From NCBI RefSeq assembly GCF_013204855.1, contig NZ_JABMKZ010000023.1, positions 1-64,000 on the forward strand: a stretch of 64,000 bases of DNA, given 5' to 3'. The notes under the pieces are model-generated. The model saw nothing but the letters and a program-made list of their open reading frames with translations, did not search any database and was not told the DNA's origin. Shown piece by piece: positions 53,876 to 62,353 of the stretch. The translations under genes and the position numbers were made by a program. The stretch is from Paenibacillus alba (GTDB taxonomy: Bacteria > Bacillota > Bacilli > Paenibacillales > NBRC-103111). How positions within the stretch are numbered: the first letter of the stretch is position 1; every line of letters begins with the position of its first letter.

Positions 53876-54858
53876 ACCAAGAACCCCCCTCGAACGAGAA
53901 GCGACTTAATCTCTATCTTGCTCATCAAAGGCCCCTCCGAGCTAAAGCTTTCAAAAGGCACCTTCGGATAATCCGCATAATATTCGCGCAACCCAGGGAT
54001 ATCGATCGTTGGTAAAATAGCCAAGTACTCCTTGTCATAGGCAACCGTATAATGACTTTCGAATTCTGAAAGCAGAATCTCGTGAATTTTCTCTCCCGGC
54101 CGAACACCGAGTTCTATGACATCGACGTTGTGTTTGCCCATCTCTTCCATTAAGACTTCGGCGAGATCCATAATTTTGCAGGTTGGCATGGTCATAACGA
54201 AGATTTCTCCGCCTTTGCCTTCCTTCGCGCCACGAAGCAAAAGAGAGATAGCCTCCTCTTTGGTTAGAAAGAAACGGGTCATCGCTTTATCCGTAATCCC
54301 AATTTGGTTTTTCTCGCGAATTTGCTTCATGAATAAATGAATGACACTGCCATTTGTCCCAAGCACGTTGCCGCCACGGACACAGACAAACTTCGTATAA
54401 TCACTGAGTAGATTCGCATGAACAATCAGCTTCTCGCCGATCGCTTTGGTCATGCCATAAAAGTTCGAAGGATTCGCCGCTTTATCCGTTGAAATATTGA
54501 TGACTTTTTTGACTTTGTTCTCAATGGCTGCTTCTATCACATTCTGCGTTCCGATCACATTCGTCTTCAAGGCTTCATACGGCTGATCCTCGCAAACAGG
54601 AACATGCTTGAGCGCTGCTAAGTGAAACAAGTAATCGACCTTTTCACAGGCTTTCGTCAAAGCATCCTTATCCCGGACATCTCCGATACAGAAGCTAAGT
54701 CTAGGATCTTCAAAGGCCCGTTTCATCGCAACCTGGGTGGATTCATTACGAGAGAACACAATAATCTTCTTAGGATCTTCCCTAAGCAGTTGTTCAATGA
54801 GCTCGTAACCCCAGGATCCGGTTCCGCCGGTCACCAAGATTGTCGCATTAGTAAACAT
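53872..54858 (-). CDS. UDP-GlcNAc 4,6-dehydratase/5-epimerase (CapE/WbjB-like)
   Basis: A 328-residue extended SDR: ILVTGGTGSWGYELIEQLLR for NADP, FHLAALKHVPVCE (the hallmark of the FlaA1/CapE group), ISTDKAANPSNFYGMTKAIG with the catalytic YxxxK. It converts UDP-GlcNAc to the 4-keto-6-deoxy sugar, with C5 inversion in CapE/WbjB types. Here Tyr occupies the position that is Met in many FlaA1 relatives. It is in the order 2-epimerase, dehydratase, reductase on the minus strand. Confidence 0.87.
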   Translation of the reverse strand: MFTNATILVTGGTGSWGYELIEQLLREDPKKIIVFSRNESTQVAMKRAFEDPRLSFCIGDVRDKDALTKACEKVDYLFHLAALKHVPVCEDQPYEALKTNVIGTQNVIEAAIENKVKKVINISTDKAANPSNFYGMTKAIGEKLIVHANLLSDYTKFVCVRGGNVLGTNGSVIHLFMKQIREKNQIGITDKAMTRFFLTKEEAISLLLRGAKEGKGGEIFVMTMPTCKIMDLAEVLMEEMGKHNVDVIELGVRPGEKIHEILLSEFESHYTVAYDKEYLAILPTIDIPGLREYYADYPKVPFESFSSEGPLMSKIEIKSLLVRGGFLV

Positions 54859-55939
54859 GCTTTTTACCTCCTAATAAATATTGAACGACCTTCTGGGATA
54901 CTTGCGTATCCAGATAACCATCCGGGCACTGCCAGTCTGCCGGGAAGCTCACCATCACTTTCACCGCGTCCAATATTTGCTCCGCCTCAAGACCCGACAC
55001 CACGTTGCTGCCGCAATCAATGGTCTCTGGACGTTCGGTTGTTGTGCGTATGGTCACAGTGGGGACATGGAAAATGCAGCACTCCTCTTGTACCGTTCCA
55101 CTGTCCGTCAAGGCGCAAAAGGCATGCTGCTCCAAATGCACAAAGTCAAAAAATCCAAAAGGTTCATGAAACTGAACTAAAGGATGCCTAGCTGTGCCAT
55201 CCTTCTCCAGTCTTGACTTCGTCCGAGGATGGATGCTGCAGATTACTTTATGGCCGAAAGCTTCAGCAACGAGATTGAGTCCTTGCAAAATCTGGGACAG
55301 CCGCTCTGGATGGTCCACATTTTCAGCACGATGCGTCGTCACTAAGAAATAAGGTTCGTCTGTCAAACCGAGCTTTGCCAAAATATCACTTTGCTTAATC
55401 TGCTCCTCGTAGTGGGTCATCACTTCATAAATGGGATTGCCGGTCACGATAATGCGCTGGCTGGGAACTCCCTCACGAAGCAAATTATCTCGGCTGTATC
55501 TTGTATACGGCATATTAATACTGGAAATAGCGTCAATGACCTTGCGATTCTTCTCTTCCGGAACCGCAAGATCAAAGCAGCGATTGCCCGCTTCCATATG
55601 AATAACAGGGATGCCCATGCGCTCGGCAAGAACGCTGCTCAGCGCACTATTCGTATCCCCCAGCACAAGCACTTTATCCGGCCGCTCCAATGTAAATATC
55701 CGCTCTAGCTCGGCGAATAAGACAGCAAGCTGGCCGCCTAACGTCATCTGCTGATTGTTCAGCATATAATCCGGTTGACGCAGCCCCAGCTCTTCGAAGA
55801 AGACGTCGCTTAAAGTGGCCGTGAAGTTCTGCCCCGTATGAATAAGAATGTGTTCGTCGGCTAGTTCATCCAGCTTCTGAATGATGAGGCTGAGCCGAAT
55901 AATCTCAGGCCGAGTTCCTAGCACTGTTGCGATTTTCAT
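54848..55939 (-). CDS. UDP-GlcNAc 2-epimerase family protein (WecB/CapG-like)
   Basis: A 363-residue non-hydrolysing UDP-sugar 2-epimerase. KIATVLGTRPEIIRLSLIIQ, VHGD-type VLGDTNSALSSVLA, HMEAGNRC and TTHRAENVDHPERL are family landmarks, and ALTDSGTVQEECCIFHVP closes the active site. In this cluster it probably inverts C2 of the reduced 6-deoxy sugar to give UDP-L-FucNAc or UDP-L-QuiNAc, rather than making UDP-ManNAc. It overlaps the dehydratase by 11 nt and the GT4 gene by 4 nt. Confidence 0.88.
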   Translation of the reverse strand: MKIATVLGTRPEIIRLSLIIQKLDELADEHILIHTGQNFTATLSDVFFEELGLRQPDYMLNNQQMTLGGQLAVLFAELERIFTLERPDKVLVLGDTNSALSSVLAERMGIPVIHMEAGNRCFDLAVPEEKNRKVIDAISSINMPYTRYSRDNLLREGVPSQRIIVTGNPIYEVMTHYEEQIKQSDILAKLGLTDEPYFLVTTHRAENVDHPERLSQILQGLNLVAEAFGHKVICSIHPRTKSRLEKDGTARHPLVQFHEPFGFFDFVHLEQHAFCALTDSGTVQEECCIFHVPTVTIRTTTERPETIDCGSNVVSGLEAEQILDAVKVMVSFPADWQCPDGYLDTQVSQKVVQYLLGGKKHVY

Positions 55940-57828
55940 TTCTTCCCTCCTACCTTCGCGAAGCTTTTGGGTCTCAACTTCTGTTTGGCAGAACCGTTTC
56001 TAGCGCGTCTCCCCGACGGTTTACGAATCCGCGAAATCTTCTTGGCAGCTTTCGTTTTCCGAACAGCCGCCTTTGCTTTGCGCGCCTTCAATCCACCCTT
56101 GGCAAATCGTTTTCCACTACGTCTCAGCTTTGCCCCTTTTTGTATCCTTCTTCTCGTACTCCGCTTGATTTTGATCTTGCGTTTTAACTTTGCCGGCTTC
56201 CGACTAGCCCCGCCAACGATGGGAAGGCCAAGCGCATAGGAGAGAAGACCTCGTTCGGGCAACTGCACAATTTGATCAAACGTATAACCGTAACGCTGCA
56301 TCGCGCCTTCCGAGCTGAAGGGATAGCGGATGCCATGCTGTATGAGGTAAACCGTCGGTCCCTGGCCTCTAGCAACGAAGATGGCAGGAGCATGCTGCAA
56401 GAAAGGTTCTTCCCCTCGTATTGCCGCACCAGTAGGATGGGAGGTTAACTGCTGATCCTGAACAATACCGACATGGTTCCAGTCGTATTTATAGAATTGA
56501 AAATCATAACCGGTCGAAACCGGACGTTTCTGCCCTTGTTCAATCAGAAACACCGTATTGGAAGCTTCACCCTTCAGTAGAAACTGATCTGGAAAATGAG
56601 GAGCACTAAGCCTGCTTGATCTTTTGGCATCCATGTACGGCCAAACGATTGAGAGGAAACGGTCCAACCGGTTGCGGTAAGCCTCGATGCCGAATATTTG
56701 CCCAATCGCTTGACTATTGTGCTCGCCTGCTTGCTGGCGCGCTCCTCCGTCCGAAACGAGATACTGTACTTTGCTTGTAAGATCTCGAATATCGCCTTTA
56801 TGCGCGAGGAAGAGCTCATTGCCTGTCGAAGATAGAATTTCTCCTAATCCGCCTGAGCGATAGGCCACAACAGCTTTACCGAAGATCAAACCTTCCAAGG
56901 CAGTGAGTCCGAAGCCCTCATTAAGCAGACTGGGAATAACAACAATATCCATAGCTGGGTAAACCGATTGAATGTCAGGATCGAAGGGAAGTAGTGTGAA
57001 TTGAGAAGAATAGCCGGAGAGCAAAATCATTTGAATACAGGATTCCATATACACGGGATCTGCCGGTTTACCTGTAATCATAAAATGGGCCATCTGGTTC
57101 TTTTCACAAATGGTGATGCCCATCTGAATGAAGTGATCCAGCCCTTTATTGGCATAGATATCGGAAGAAATATAACCAACAACAGGACGCTCGTCATAGA
57201 TGCCAAGCTCGGCACGTTTATTTTGCCGTCTAGCTGGCCATTCTCTGGACTCATACTGCTCCGGATGCCAGGAAGGCGGCAGAACGAATTTCTTGGCACG
57301 GCGAATGTGGTTCTGCAACGGCTGCAGTGTGGTTTCCGAGATGCCTACGATCCAATCCGCATAGTGATCCATGAACTCCGCACTGATAGGCGTAAAAGCA
57401 TTCGATTGAATGGATTCAGCTATAATCCATGCTACGGGAATTCCCAGTTTCTTTGCGGCAGCGGCCGGCAGAAGGTTGACACAGGTGTTAGTGATAACCA
57501 GATCCGGTTCATGAATGAAGAGTAGATCCAATAAGCCCGCCATATCGGAATGGCCCAGCAATTCTTGATGCAAGTGCGGCAAAGACTCTGTTGGATGATA
57601 CATGTCGTACAGAAGCGGGAAAGTTTGCACGACCGTTGCCACACCTTGGCGTCTGGCTTCTGCCGCTAAAAGTCCTTCCTTGGGGACGACCAACGTACAC
57701 GCGTAATGACGTCCGAGCTCCAACGTCATGAACAGCAGCAATTTTTCTGCTCCGGTAATATGATCTTGATTGCAGATATGTGAAAATAAAAGCACTTTAG
57801 GCTGGTATGGAGTCGACATGTGTAACAT
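55936..57828 (-). CDS. Family 4 glycosyltransferase with repeat domain and histone-like basic tail
   Basis: A 630-residue composite. Residues 1-400 are a GT4 domain (VLLFSHICNQDHITGAEKLL; GYISSDIYANKGLDHFIQMG; SLLNEGFGLTALEGLIFGKA). Residues 410-535 hold two copies of a short module with NTVFLIEQGQKRPVSTGYDF and PTVYLIQHGIRYPFSSEGAM. The last 85 residues are Lys/Arg/Ala-rich (RKIKIKRSTRRRIQKGAKLR), like a histone H1 tail. A strong AAGGAGGTGA lies at 57857-57866, about 30 nt before the first in-frame ATG, with no ATG at normal spacing. In-frame ATT or CTG codons there could extend the protein. Confidence 0.82.
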   Translation of the reverse strand: MLHMSTPYQPKVLLFSHICNQDHITGAEKLLLFMTLELGRHYACTLVVPKEGLLAAEARRQGVATVVQTFPLLYDMYHPTESLPHLHQELLGHSDMAGLLDLLFIHEPDLVITNTCVNLLPAAAAKKLGIPVAWIIAESIQSNAFTPISAEFMDHYADWIVGISETTLQPLQNHIRRAKKFVLPPSWHPEQYESREWPARRQNKRAELGIYDERPVVGYISSDIYANKGLDHFIQMGITICEKNQMAHFMITGKPADPVYMESCIQMILLSGYSSQFTLLPFDPDIQSVYPAMDIVVIPSLLNEGFGLTALEGLIFGKAVVAYRSGGLGEILSSTGNELFLAHKGDIRDLTSKVQYLVSDGGARQQAGEHNSQAIGQIFGIEAYRNRLDRFLSIVWPYMDAKRSSRLSAPHFPDQFLLKGEASNTVFLIEQGQKRPVSTGYDFQFYKYDWNHVGIVQDQQLTSHPTGAAIRGEEPFLQHAPAIFVARGQGPTVYLIQHGIRYPFSSEGAMQRYGYTFDQIVQLPERGLLSYALGLPIVGGASRKPAKLKRKIKIKRSTRRRIQKGAKLRRSGKRFAKGGLKARKAKAAVRKTKAAKKISRIRKPSGRRARNGSAKQKLRPKSFAKVGGKK

Positions 57829-57893
57829 ACCCGTTGCATGAACCAGGTATGGAATTCACCTCCTTATTTCAAACATGGGCGAAGCGGGTACCC

Positions 57894-58196
57894 TTACACG
57901 GCTGGCTGCTCTTGCTCCAAGGCAAATCCTTGTGCAAAGCCGATGTTGAAGCCCTCATTGTAAGCTTCATCGAAAGCTTTATTGTAAGGAATCGTTGCGA
58001 TGATCCGTTTGGGTTGTCGAGCAAGTTTACGTTTGGAACGGAGCCGAGGCGTTTTCCTTAAGCGTGAAACTGTTTGCTTTTTCTTAGCCACTGGTTTCTT
58101 CTTCAATCGAACCTTGGTCTGAGCGATGACTTTCTTTTTGCGCAAACTGCCTTTCAGTGCGAGCTTACGCACCTTTGTCTTTTGAATCATAGTCAT
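57894..58196 (-). CDS. Small basic protein with GxxxG tail
   Basis: A 100-residue protein. The first 70 residues are Lys/Arg-rich (KTKVRKLALKGSLRKKKVIA). The last 30 carry AYNEGFNIGFAQGF, Gly every four residues, ending acidic. The same every-fourth-Gly pattern opens the next two CgeB-like proteins. It could bridge an anionic layer and those glycosyltransferases; this is inference. GAGGTGC lies just before the ATG. Confidence 0.65.
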   Translation of the reverse strand: MTMIQKTKVRKLALKGSLRKKKVIAQTKVRLKKKPVAKKKQTVSRLRKTPRLRSKRKLARQPKRIIATIPYNKAFDEAYNEGFNIGFAQGFALEQEQPAV

Positions 58197-58225
58197 GCAC
58201 CTCGCTTCCTTGATAGCTTTTCAGC

Positions 58226-59368
58226 TTATTGTCCGAAAATAATAGAGAGCAGCTTTGTGAGCCTGTTGGCATACGTGTGATCCCGCATGGTACGGTATAA
58301 GCCTCGCAAAGCGATTTGCTTGCGTTCTTCTTCATGTGTCAAGTAATAATCCATCTTTTCTACTAATTCCTCGGGAGAGGCATAGGTCACAATATCGTAG
58401 TCCGGCGTGTAAAAGTTAACTAAATCCTCTCGAAAATCGGTTATTTGCAGAGCTCCGCAGCCCGAAATTTCGAAGGTTCGCGGATTGGGCGAAGCGCCTA
58501 GAATACGGCGGCTGTTATTGTTGTAAGCCTGGTCATCATAAGCTCTGTGCATATTGATGACTACTTTGGCTCCATTGTAAGCCGTCGCTGTAAGCTCAGG
58601 AGGCATCCAGGTATTCAGCTGTATGTGCGGGGCAAGAAGCTCATAATGCTTTAACCGCTCCCACCAAATGCCGGAGATGAAGATCTGTTTGTTAGCCAAA
58701 TAAGGCGTTAACTTATCGAACATCGCTACTCGATTCCAATAAGCGGAGCCAATGAAGCAAATATCCCGCTGCTGTCCGTTAGGCACAGCCTTCGGTCGGA
58801 ACAGTTCGGGCTGAAAAGCCAATGGCAAATAATGAACCTGCGGGCAACCCATCTCCTGATAGAGGGAGACGCAATTCACTTCCAGCGTGAAGATGTAATC
58901 GTAGTGAGTCGACATGGAGATCGTAAAGTCCGTATAGTACGGATCATCGGTCAGCCATATCGCCGTGCGTACCCCCATCCCGCGAATCCGGTCTACTACA
59001 TCCAGCGAGAGATTCATTCCATCCAGAATCAGCATCAGATCGGGCTGATACACAGCTGCCAGCGTTTCCAGGTCTGCCGCAGGACTTCCGATACGGATAG
59101 GATCATTCGCACAGTTGCCGATAATCATTTCACGGACCAGAGGACGCAAGCTGTTGATAAGCGCGTGATCCAGGGGTTCGTAAGGGTAGCCTTTCCCCGA
59201 TGTCACATAGAGAACACGGACATCCCAGATGGGGTTGGGCTCCCGATCCCTCTCCGCCTTTTGAATGATCGCTTCACACTGTCCCAATCGAACTCCGTTG
59301 ATATACCCAACCTCATAACCGTCTATATAGCCTTGTCTGGCCGCATCATTCTTACCTACTAAAGCCAT
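58226..59368 (-). CDS. CgeB-like spore-surface glycosyltransferase
   Basis: A 380-residue CgeB-family protein. Residues 13-29 have Gly at 13, 17, 21, 25 and 29 (GYIDGYEVGYINGVRLG), followed by QCEAI. The GT-B core follows: AIWLTDDPYYTDF, FTLEVNCVSLYQEMGCPQVH, CFIGSAYWNR, and NPRTFEISGCGALQITDFRE for the C-terminal CgeB half. Bacillus subtilis CgeB acts in spore outer-surface (crust) maturation under sigma-K and GerE. AAAGGAGAGG precedes the ATG. It is a tandem paralogue of the upstream gene (15-nt gap). Confidence 0.87.
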   Translation of the reverse strand: MALVGKNDAARQGYIDGYEVGYINGVRLGQCEAIIQKAERDREPNPIWDVRVLYVTSGKGYPYEPLDHALINSLRPLVREMIIGNCANDPIRIGSPAADLETLAAVYQPDLMLILDGMNLSLDVVDRIRGMGVRTAIWLTDDPYYTDFTISMSTHYDYIFTLEVNCVSLYQEMGCPQVHYLPLAFQPELFRPKAVPNGQQRDICFIGSAYWNRVAMFDKLTPYLANKQIFISGIWWERLKHYELLAPHIQLNTWMPPELTATAYNGAKVVINMHRAYDDQAYNNNSRRILGASPNPRTFEISGCGALQITDFREDLVNFYTPDYDIVTYASPEELVEKMDYYLTHEEERKQIALRGLYRTMRDHTYANRLTKLLSIIFGQ

Positions 59369-59383
59369 CTGTTCCTCTCCTTT

Positions 59384-60478
59384 CTAGGCAAACACAAGAT
59401 CCATCAACTTCACTAGCCGATTGGCGAAGGTATGGTCCCTAATCGTTCTGCGCAAGCTCTTAACGGCGATCCGCTGTCTCTCTTCCTCATGTCCCAGATA
59501 GAAGCTCATCTTCTGAATGAGATCCTCTGCATTCATGAACGTTTCAATATCTTGGCCAGGTGTGTAGTAATCATGCAGGTCATGCCGATAGTCTGTAATT
59601 TGCAAAGTACCGCAGGCCGCAATCTCATACGTTCGCGGATTGATCGAGTGACCTGGGAGGTTTCGGCTATTTTTGTTATAGGTTTCGTCATAGGTGAGAC
59701 GATGGACGTTAATGACGATTTTAGCTCCGCTGTAATATTTCACGGATTCCTCAATAGGGACCCATTGCAGCTTAATGCCTTGCTTTAACCGCTCGAATTG
59801 GCTTAACTGTTCCCACAGTGCGCCTGCGATCAGCACCTTTTTATTTACCAAAAAGGGGCTCAGCTTGTTAAACAAGTCGATGCGGTTGGGAAATCCATTC
59901 CCGATGAAACAAACATCGCTGCGGTAGGCAGGATCTACCTGCAAGGGCCTGAATACTCGCGTATTGACGGCTAGAGGCAAATAATGAACCTGTTGGCAGC
60001 CCATCTCGCGATAGAAGGCGACGCAGCTCATTTCGTGTGTAAATACATAATCATAATGCGGAGCAAGCGAGGCCGTTTGATCGGTAAAATAAGGATCGTC
60101 AGCGAACCAGATCGCTGTGCGGATTCCCATCTCCCTGACCTGATCCACATGACTCGGATGATCCGGCGGGAACACATGAAGTCCATTCATCACAAGCACC
60201 AGATTCGGTTGAAGCTCCTGTGCCAACCGGAGCATGTCAGGCGCTGTTGCCGTAAATACCTCGCGTACGGTTTCTTGCAGACCTTGTATTATGCCTTGAT
60301 CAATAGCGTCAAAGCCTTGAACAATGAATAACACTCTGGCCTCTCGAAGCGGCAAGGTGGACGGCGGCAAGGCGGCAAGAACAGACTGGCATCGTCCCAT
60401 CCGTCGCCCATGCTCAAGACCTGTGCGAAATCCCCGTTTCTTTCCTTCCGCCAAACTGACAGCTACCCTCTTGTTCAT
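59384..60478 (-). CDS. CgeB-like spore-surface glycosyltransferase, paralogue
   Basis: A 364-residue paralogue. Gly occurs at 12, 16, 20, 24 and 28 (GKKRGFRTGLEHGRRMG) followed by RCQSV, matching the spacing in the neighbour. AIWFADDPYFTDQ, FTHEMSCVAFYREMGCQQVH, CFIGNGFPNR and INPRTYEIAACGTLQITDYR follow. ATG 60478 was chosen: AAGGTG lies 5 nt before it and it starts 1 nt after the rfbD stop. A longer frame to 60514 overlaps rfbD. Confidence 0.87.
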   Translation of the reverse strand: MNKRVAVSLAEGKKRGFRTGLEHGRRMGRCQSVLAALPPSTLPLREARVLFIVQGFDAIDQGIIQGLQETVREVFTATAPDMLRLAQELQPNLVLVMNGLHVFPPDHPSHVDQVREMGIRTAIWFADDPYFTDQTASLAPHYDYVFTHEMSCVAFYREMGCQQVHYLPLAVNTRVFRPLQVDPAYRSDVCFIGNGFPNRIDLFNKLSPFLVNKKVLIAGALWEQLSQFERLKQGIKLQWVPIEESVKYYSGAKIVINVHRLTYDETYNKNSRNLPGHSINPRTYEIAACGTLQITDYRHDLHDYYTPGQDIETFMNAEDLIQKMSFYLGHEEERQRIAVKSLRRTIRDHTFANRLVKLMDLVFA

Positions 60479-60479
60479 A

Positions 60480-61352
60480 TCACACCTTCTTATCCATAAC
60501 AGCTTGAACATCATGGTCCACTTGCAGAAAGAAATTAAGCGCCGATTTCCAATCTCTCATCGGTGTAAATCCGTTGACTGCTATCGCTCTGTGCTCAAAG
60601 GCAGAATACATCGGTCTTACAGCCGGGGTTGGAAATAATTCCGAAGGTACTGCCTGCAAGGAGACATTGTCCATTTGCGCTACCTTTAGAATCTGTGCAG
60701 CGAATTCATATCGCGAGCATACGCCTTGATTGGATGCATGATAGATGCCGTACCTGTCCGTGTCTACCAGCTCTCGTATAAAGATCGCCAGATCCAAACA
60801 ATAGGTGGGGGAGCCGAATTGATCATCAACAATCGACAGCGGTCCGCCTGATTTGGCCTTTTCCAAAACTTTCGTAACAAAATTAGCTCCTTTGGTGCCA
60901 TACAACCACGAGGTTCGCACGATGAAATGCTTCGAGCAGGTCATTTTCACGAATTTCTCACCAAGCAGCTTGGAATGACCATACACATTGCCTGGATTGG
61001 TGTTGTCTTGCTCCTCATAAGGCGTCCTTTTGGTCCCGTCGAACACATAATCCGTGCTGATAAAAACCAGCTTGGCTCCGATTTGCTCACAAACCTTCGC
61101 AATATGCATTGCACCCATTGCATTCACTTCATAGGCAAGCTCCGTCTCCACTTCTGCTTTATCCACATTCGTGTAAGCCGCAGCATGAATCACGACAGAC
61201 GGTCTTTCTTTGAGCAAAATATCTTTCACTTGCTGCTCATCACTTACGTCTAATTGCTCCTTGCGCCAAGCCGTCACTTCATGTACGGGCTTGAATACGC
61301 GAAGCAGATCATAGCCCAGTTGTCCGCCCGCACCAGTTATTAGTATTTTCAT
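60480..61352 (-). CDS. rfbD: dTDP-4-dehydrorhamnose reductase
   Basis: A 290-residue RmlD/SpsK-type SDR: ILITGAGGQLGYDLLRVF for NADPH, FISTDYVFDGTKRTPYEEQD and YGHSKLLGEKFV with YxxxK. It makes dTDP-L-rhamnose in the last pathway step. It overlaps rfbB by 4 nt and leads directly into the CgeB-like genes. In Bacillus subtilis the equivalent spsI-spsJ-spsK genes supply spore-surface rhamnose. Confidence 0.92.
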   Translation of the reverse strand: MKILITGAGGQLGYDLLRVFKPVHEVTAWRKEQLDVSDEQQVKDILLKERPSVVIHAAAYTNVDKAEVETELAYEVNAMGAMHIAKVCEQIGAKLVFISTDYVFDGTKRTPYEEQDNTNPGNVYGHSKLLGEKFVKMTCSKHFIVRTSWLYGTKGANFVTKVLEKAKSGGPLSIVDDQFGSPTYCLDLAIFIRELVDTDRYGIYHASNQGVCSRYEFAAQILKVAQMDNVSLQAVPSELFPTPAVRPMYSAFEHRAIAVNGFTPMRDWKSALNFFLQVDHDVQAVMDKKV

Positions 61353-62353
61353 GAGTGATCGACCTCTTCGGTATCGCGATAGGAGCCGTCTGCAATACGC
61401 TCACACCACGTACGTTCTTTTAAGTACCATTGAATCGTCTCTTGAAGACCCGTTTCGAACGAATAGGAAGGCACCCATCCGAGTTCCTGTTGAATTTTAC
61501 GGCTGTCAATCGCATAACGGCGATCATGACCCAAACGATCCGGCACAAAATGGATTAAATCCTCTGATTTGTTAAGCTCCTTCAAAATGCTTTTCACCAC
61601 ATCCAAATTCGTCCGTTCCTGATGGCCGCCGATATTGTACACCTCTCCGGGCACACCGTCTTGAATCACCCGTTCGATGGCCGAACAATGGTCTTCCACA
61701 TACAGCCAATCACGCACATTCAATCCATCGCCATAGATCGGAATCGGTTCATTGCGAATTGCGCGAGTAATAATGAGTGGGATTAACTTCTCGGGAAACT
61801 GCCGAGGACCATAATTATTGGAGCAGCGCGTAATCACAGCCGGGAATCCATAGGTCTCGTAGTAGGCTCTGACAATCAAATCAGATCCTGCTTTACTGGC
61901 AGAGTACGGCGAGTTCGGGGCTAACGCTGTCTTTTCCGTAAAAACTCCTTCATCCCCTAAGCTGCCATACACTTCGTCCGTCGAAATATGAACAAACTTC
62001 TTCACGTTGTGCTGCCTTGCTGCCGCAAGCAGGCTTTGTGTTCCGAGTATGTTGGTCATGACAAAATCACGCGGACTATGAATGCTTCGATCAACATGGG
62101 ATTCAGCGGCAAAATGAACGACCACTTCAACGCCCTTCTGCATCCATTGACTCAGATGGGCTTCATCACCAATATCGCCATGTACAAACTCATACCCAGC
62201 TTGCCCAACTAAACTTGCAACGTTGTCCTTGTTTCCCGCATAGGTGAGCAAATCGACATTCAGCACGTGGTCCTGAGGATGATGCTTTTTCCAATAATGA
62301 ATAAAATTGCTTCCAATAAACCCCATTCCCCCTGTGACAAGAATCACGGCCAT
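61349..62353 (-). CDS. rfbB: dTDP-glucose 4,6-dehydratase
   Basis: A 334-residue RmlB/SpsJ-type dehydratase: ILVTGGMGFIGSNFIHYW for NAD, HFAAESHVDRSIHSP, STDEVYGSLGDEGVFTE containing the catalytic Asp-Glu, and YSASK. It forms dTDP-4-keto-6-deoxyglucose. Its ATG abuts the rfbA stop. RNYGPRQFPEKLIPL-type substrate loop is intact (NNYGPRQFPEKL). Confidence 0.94.
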   Translation of the reverse strand: MAVILVTGGMGFIGSNFIHYWKKHHPQDHVLNVDLLTYAGNKDNVASLVGQAGYEFVHGDIGDEAHLSQWMQKGVEVVVHFAAESHVDRSIHSPRDFVMTNILGTQSLLAAARQHNVKKFVHISTDEVYGSLGDEGVFTEKTALAPNSPYSASKAGSDLIVRAYYETYGFPAVITRCSNNYGPRQFPEKLIPLIITRAIRNEPIPIYGDGLNVRDWLYVEDHCSAIERVIQDGVPGEVYNIGGHQERTNLDVVKSILKELNKSEDLIHFVPDRLGHDRRYAIDSRKIQQELGWVPSYSFETGLQETIQWYLKERTWCERIADGSYRDTEEVDHS

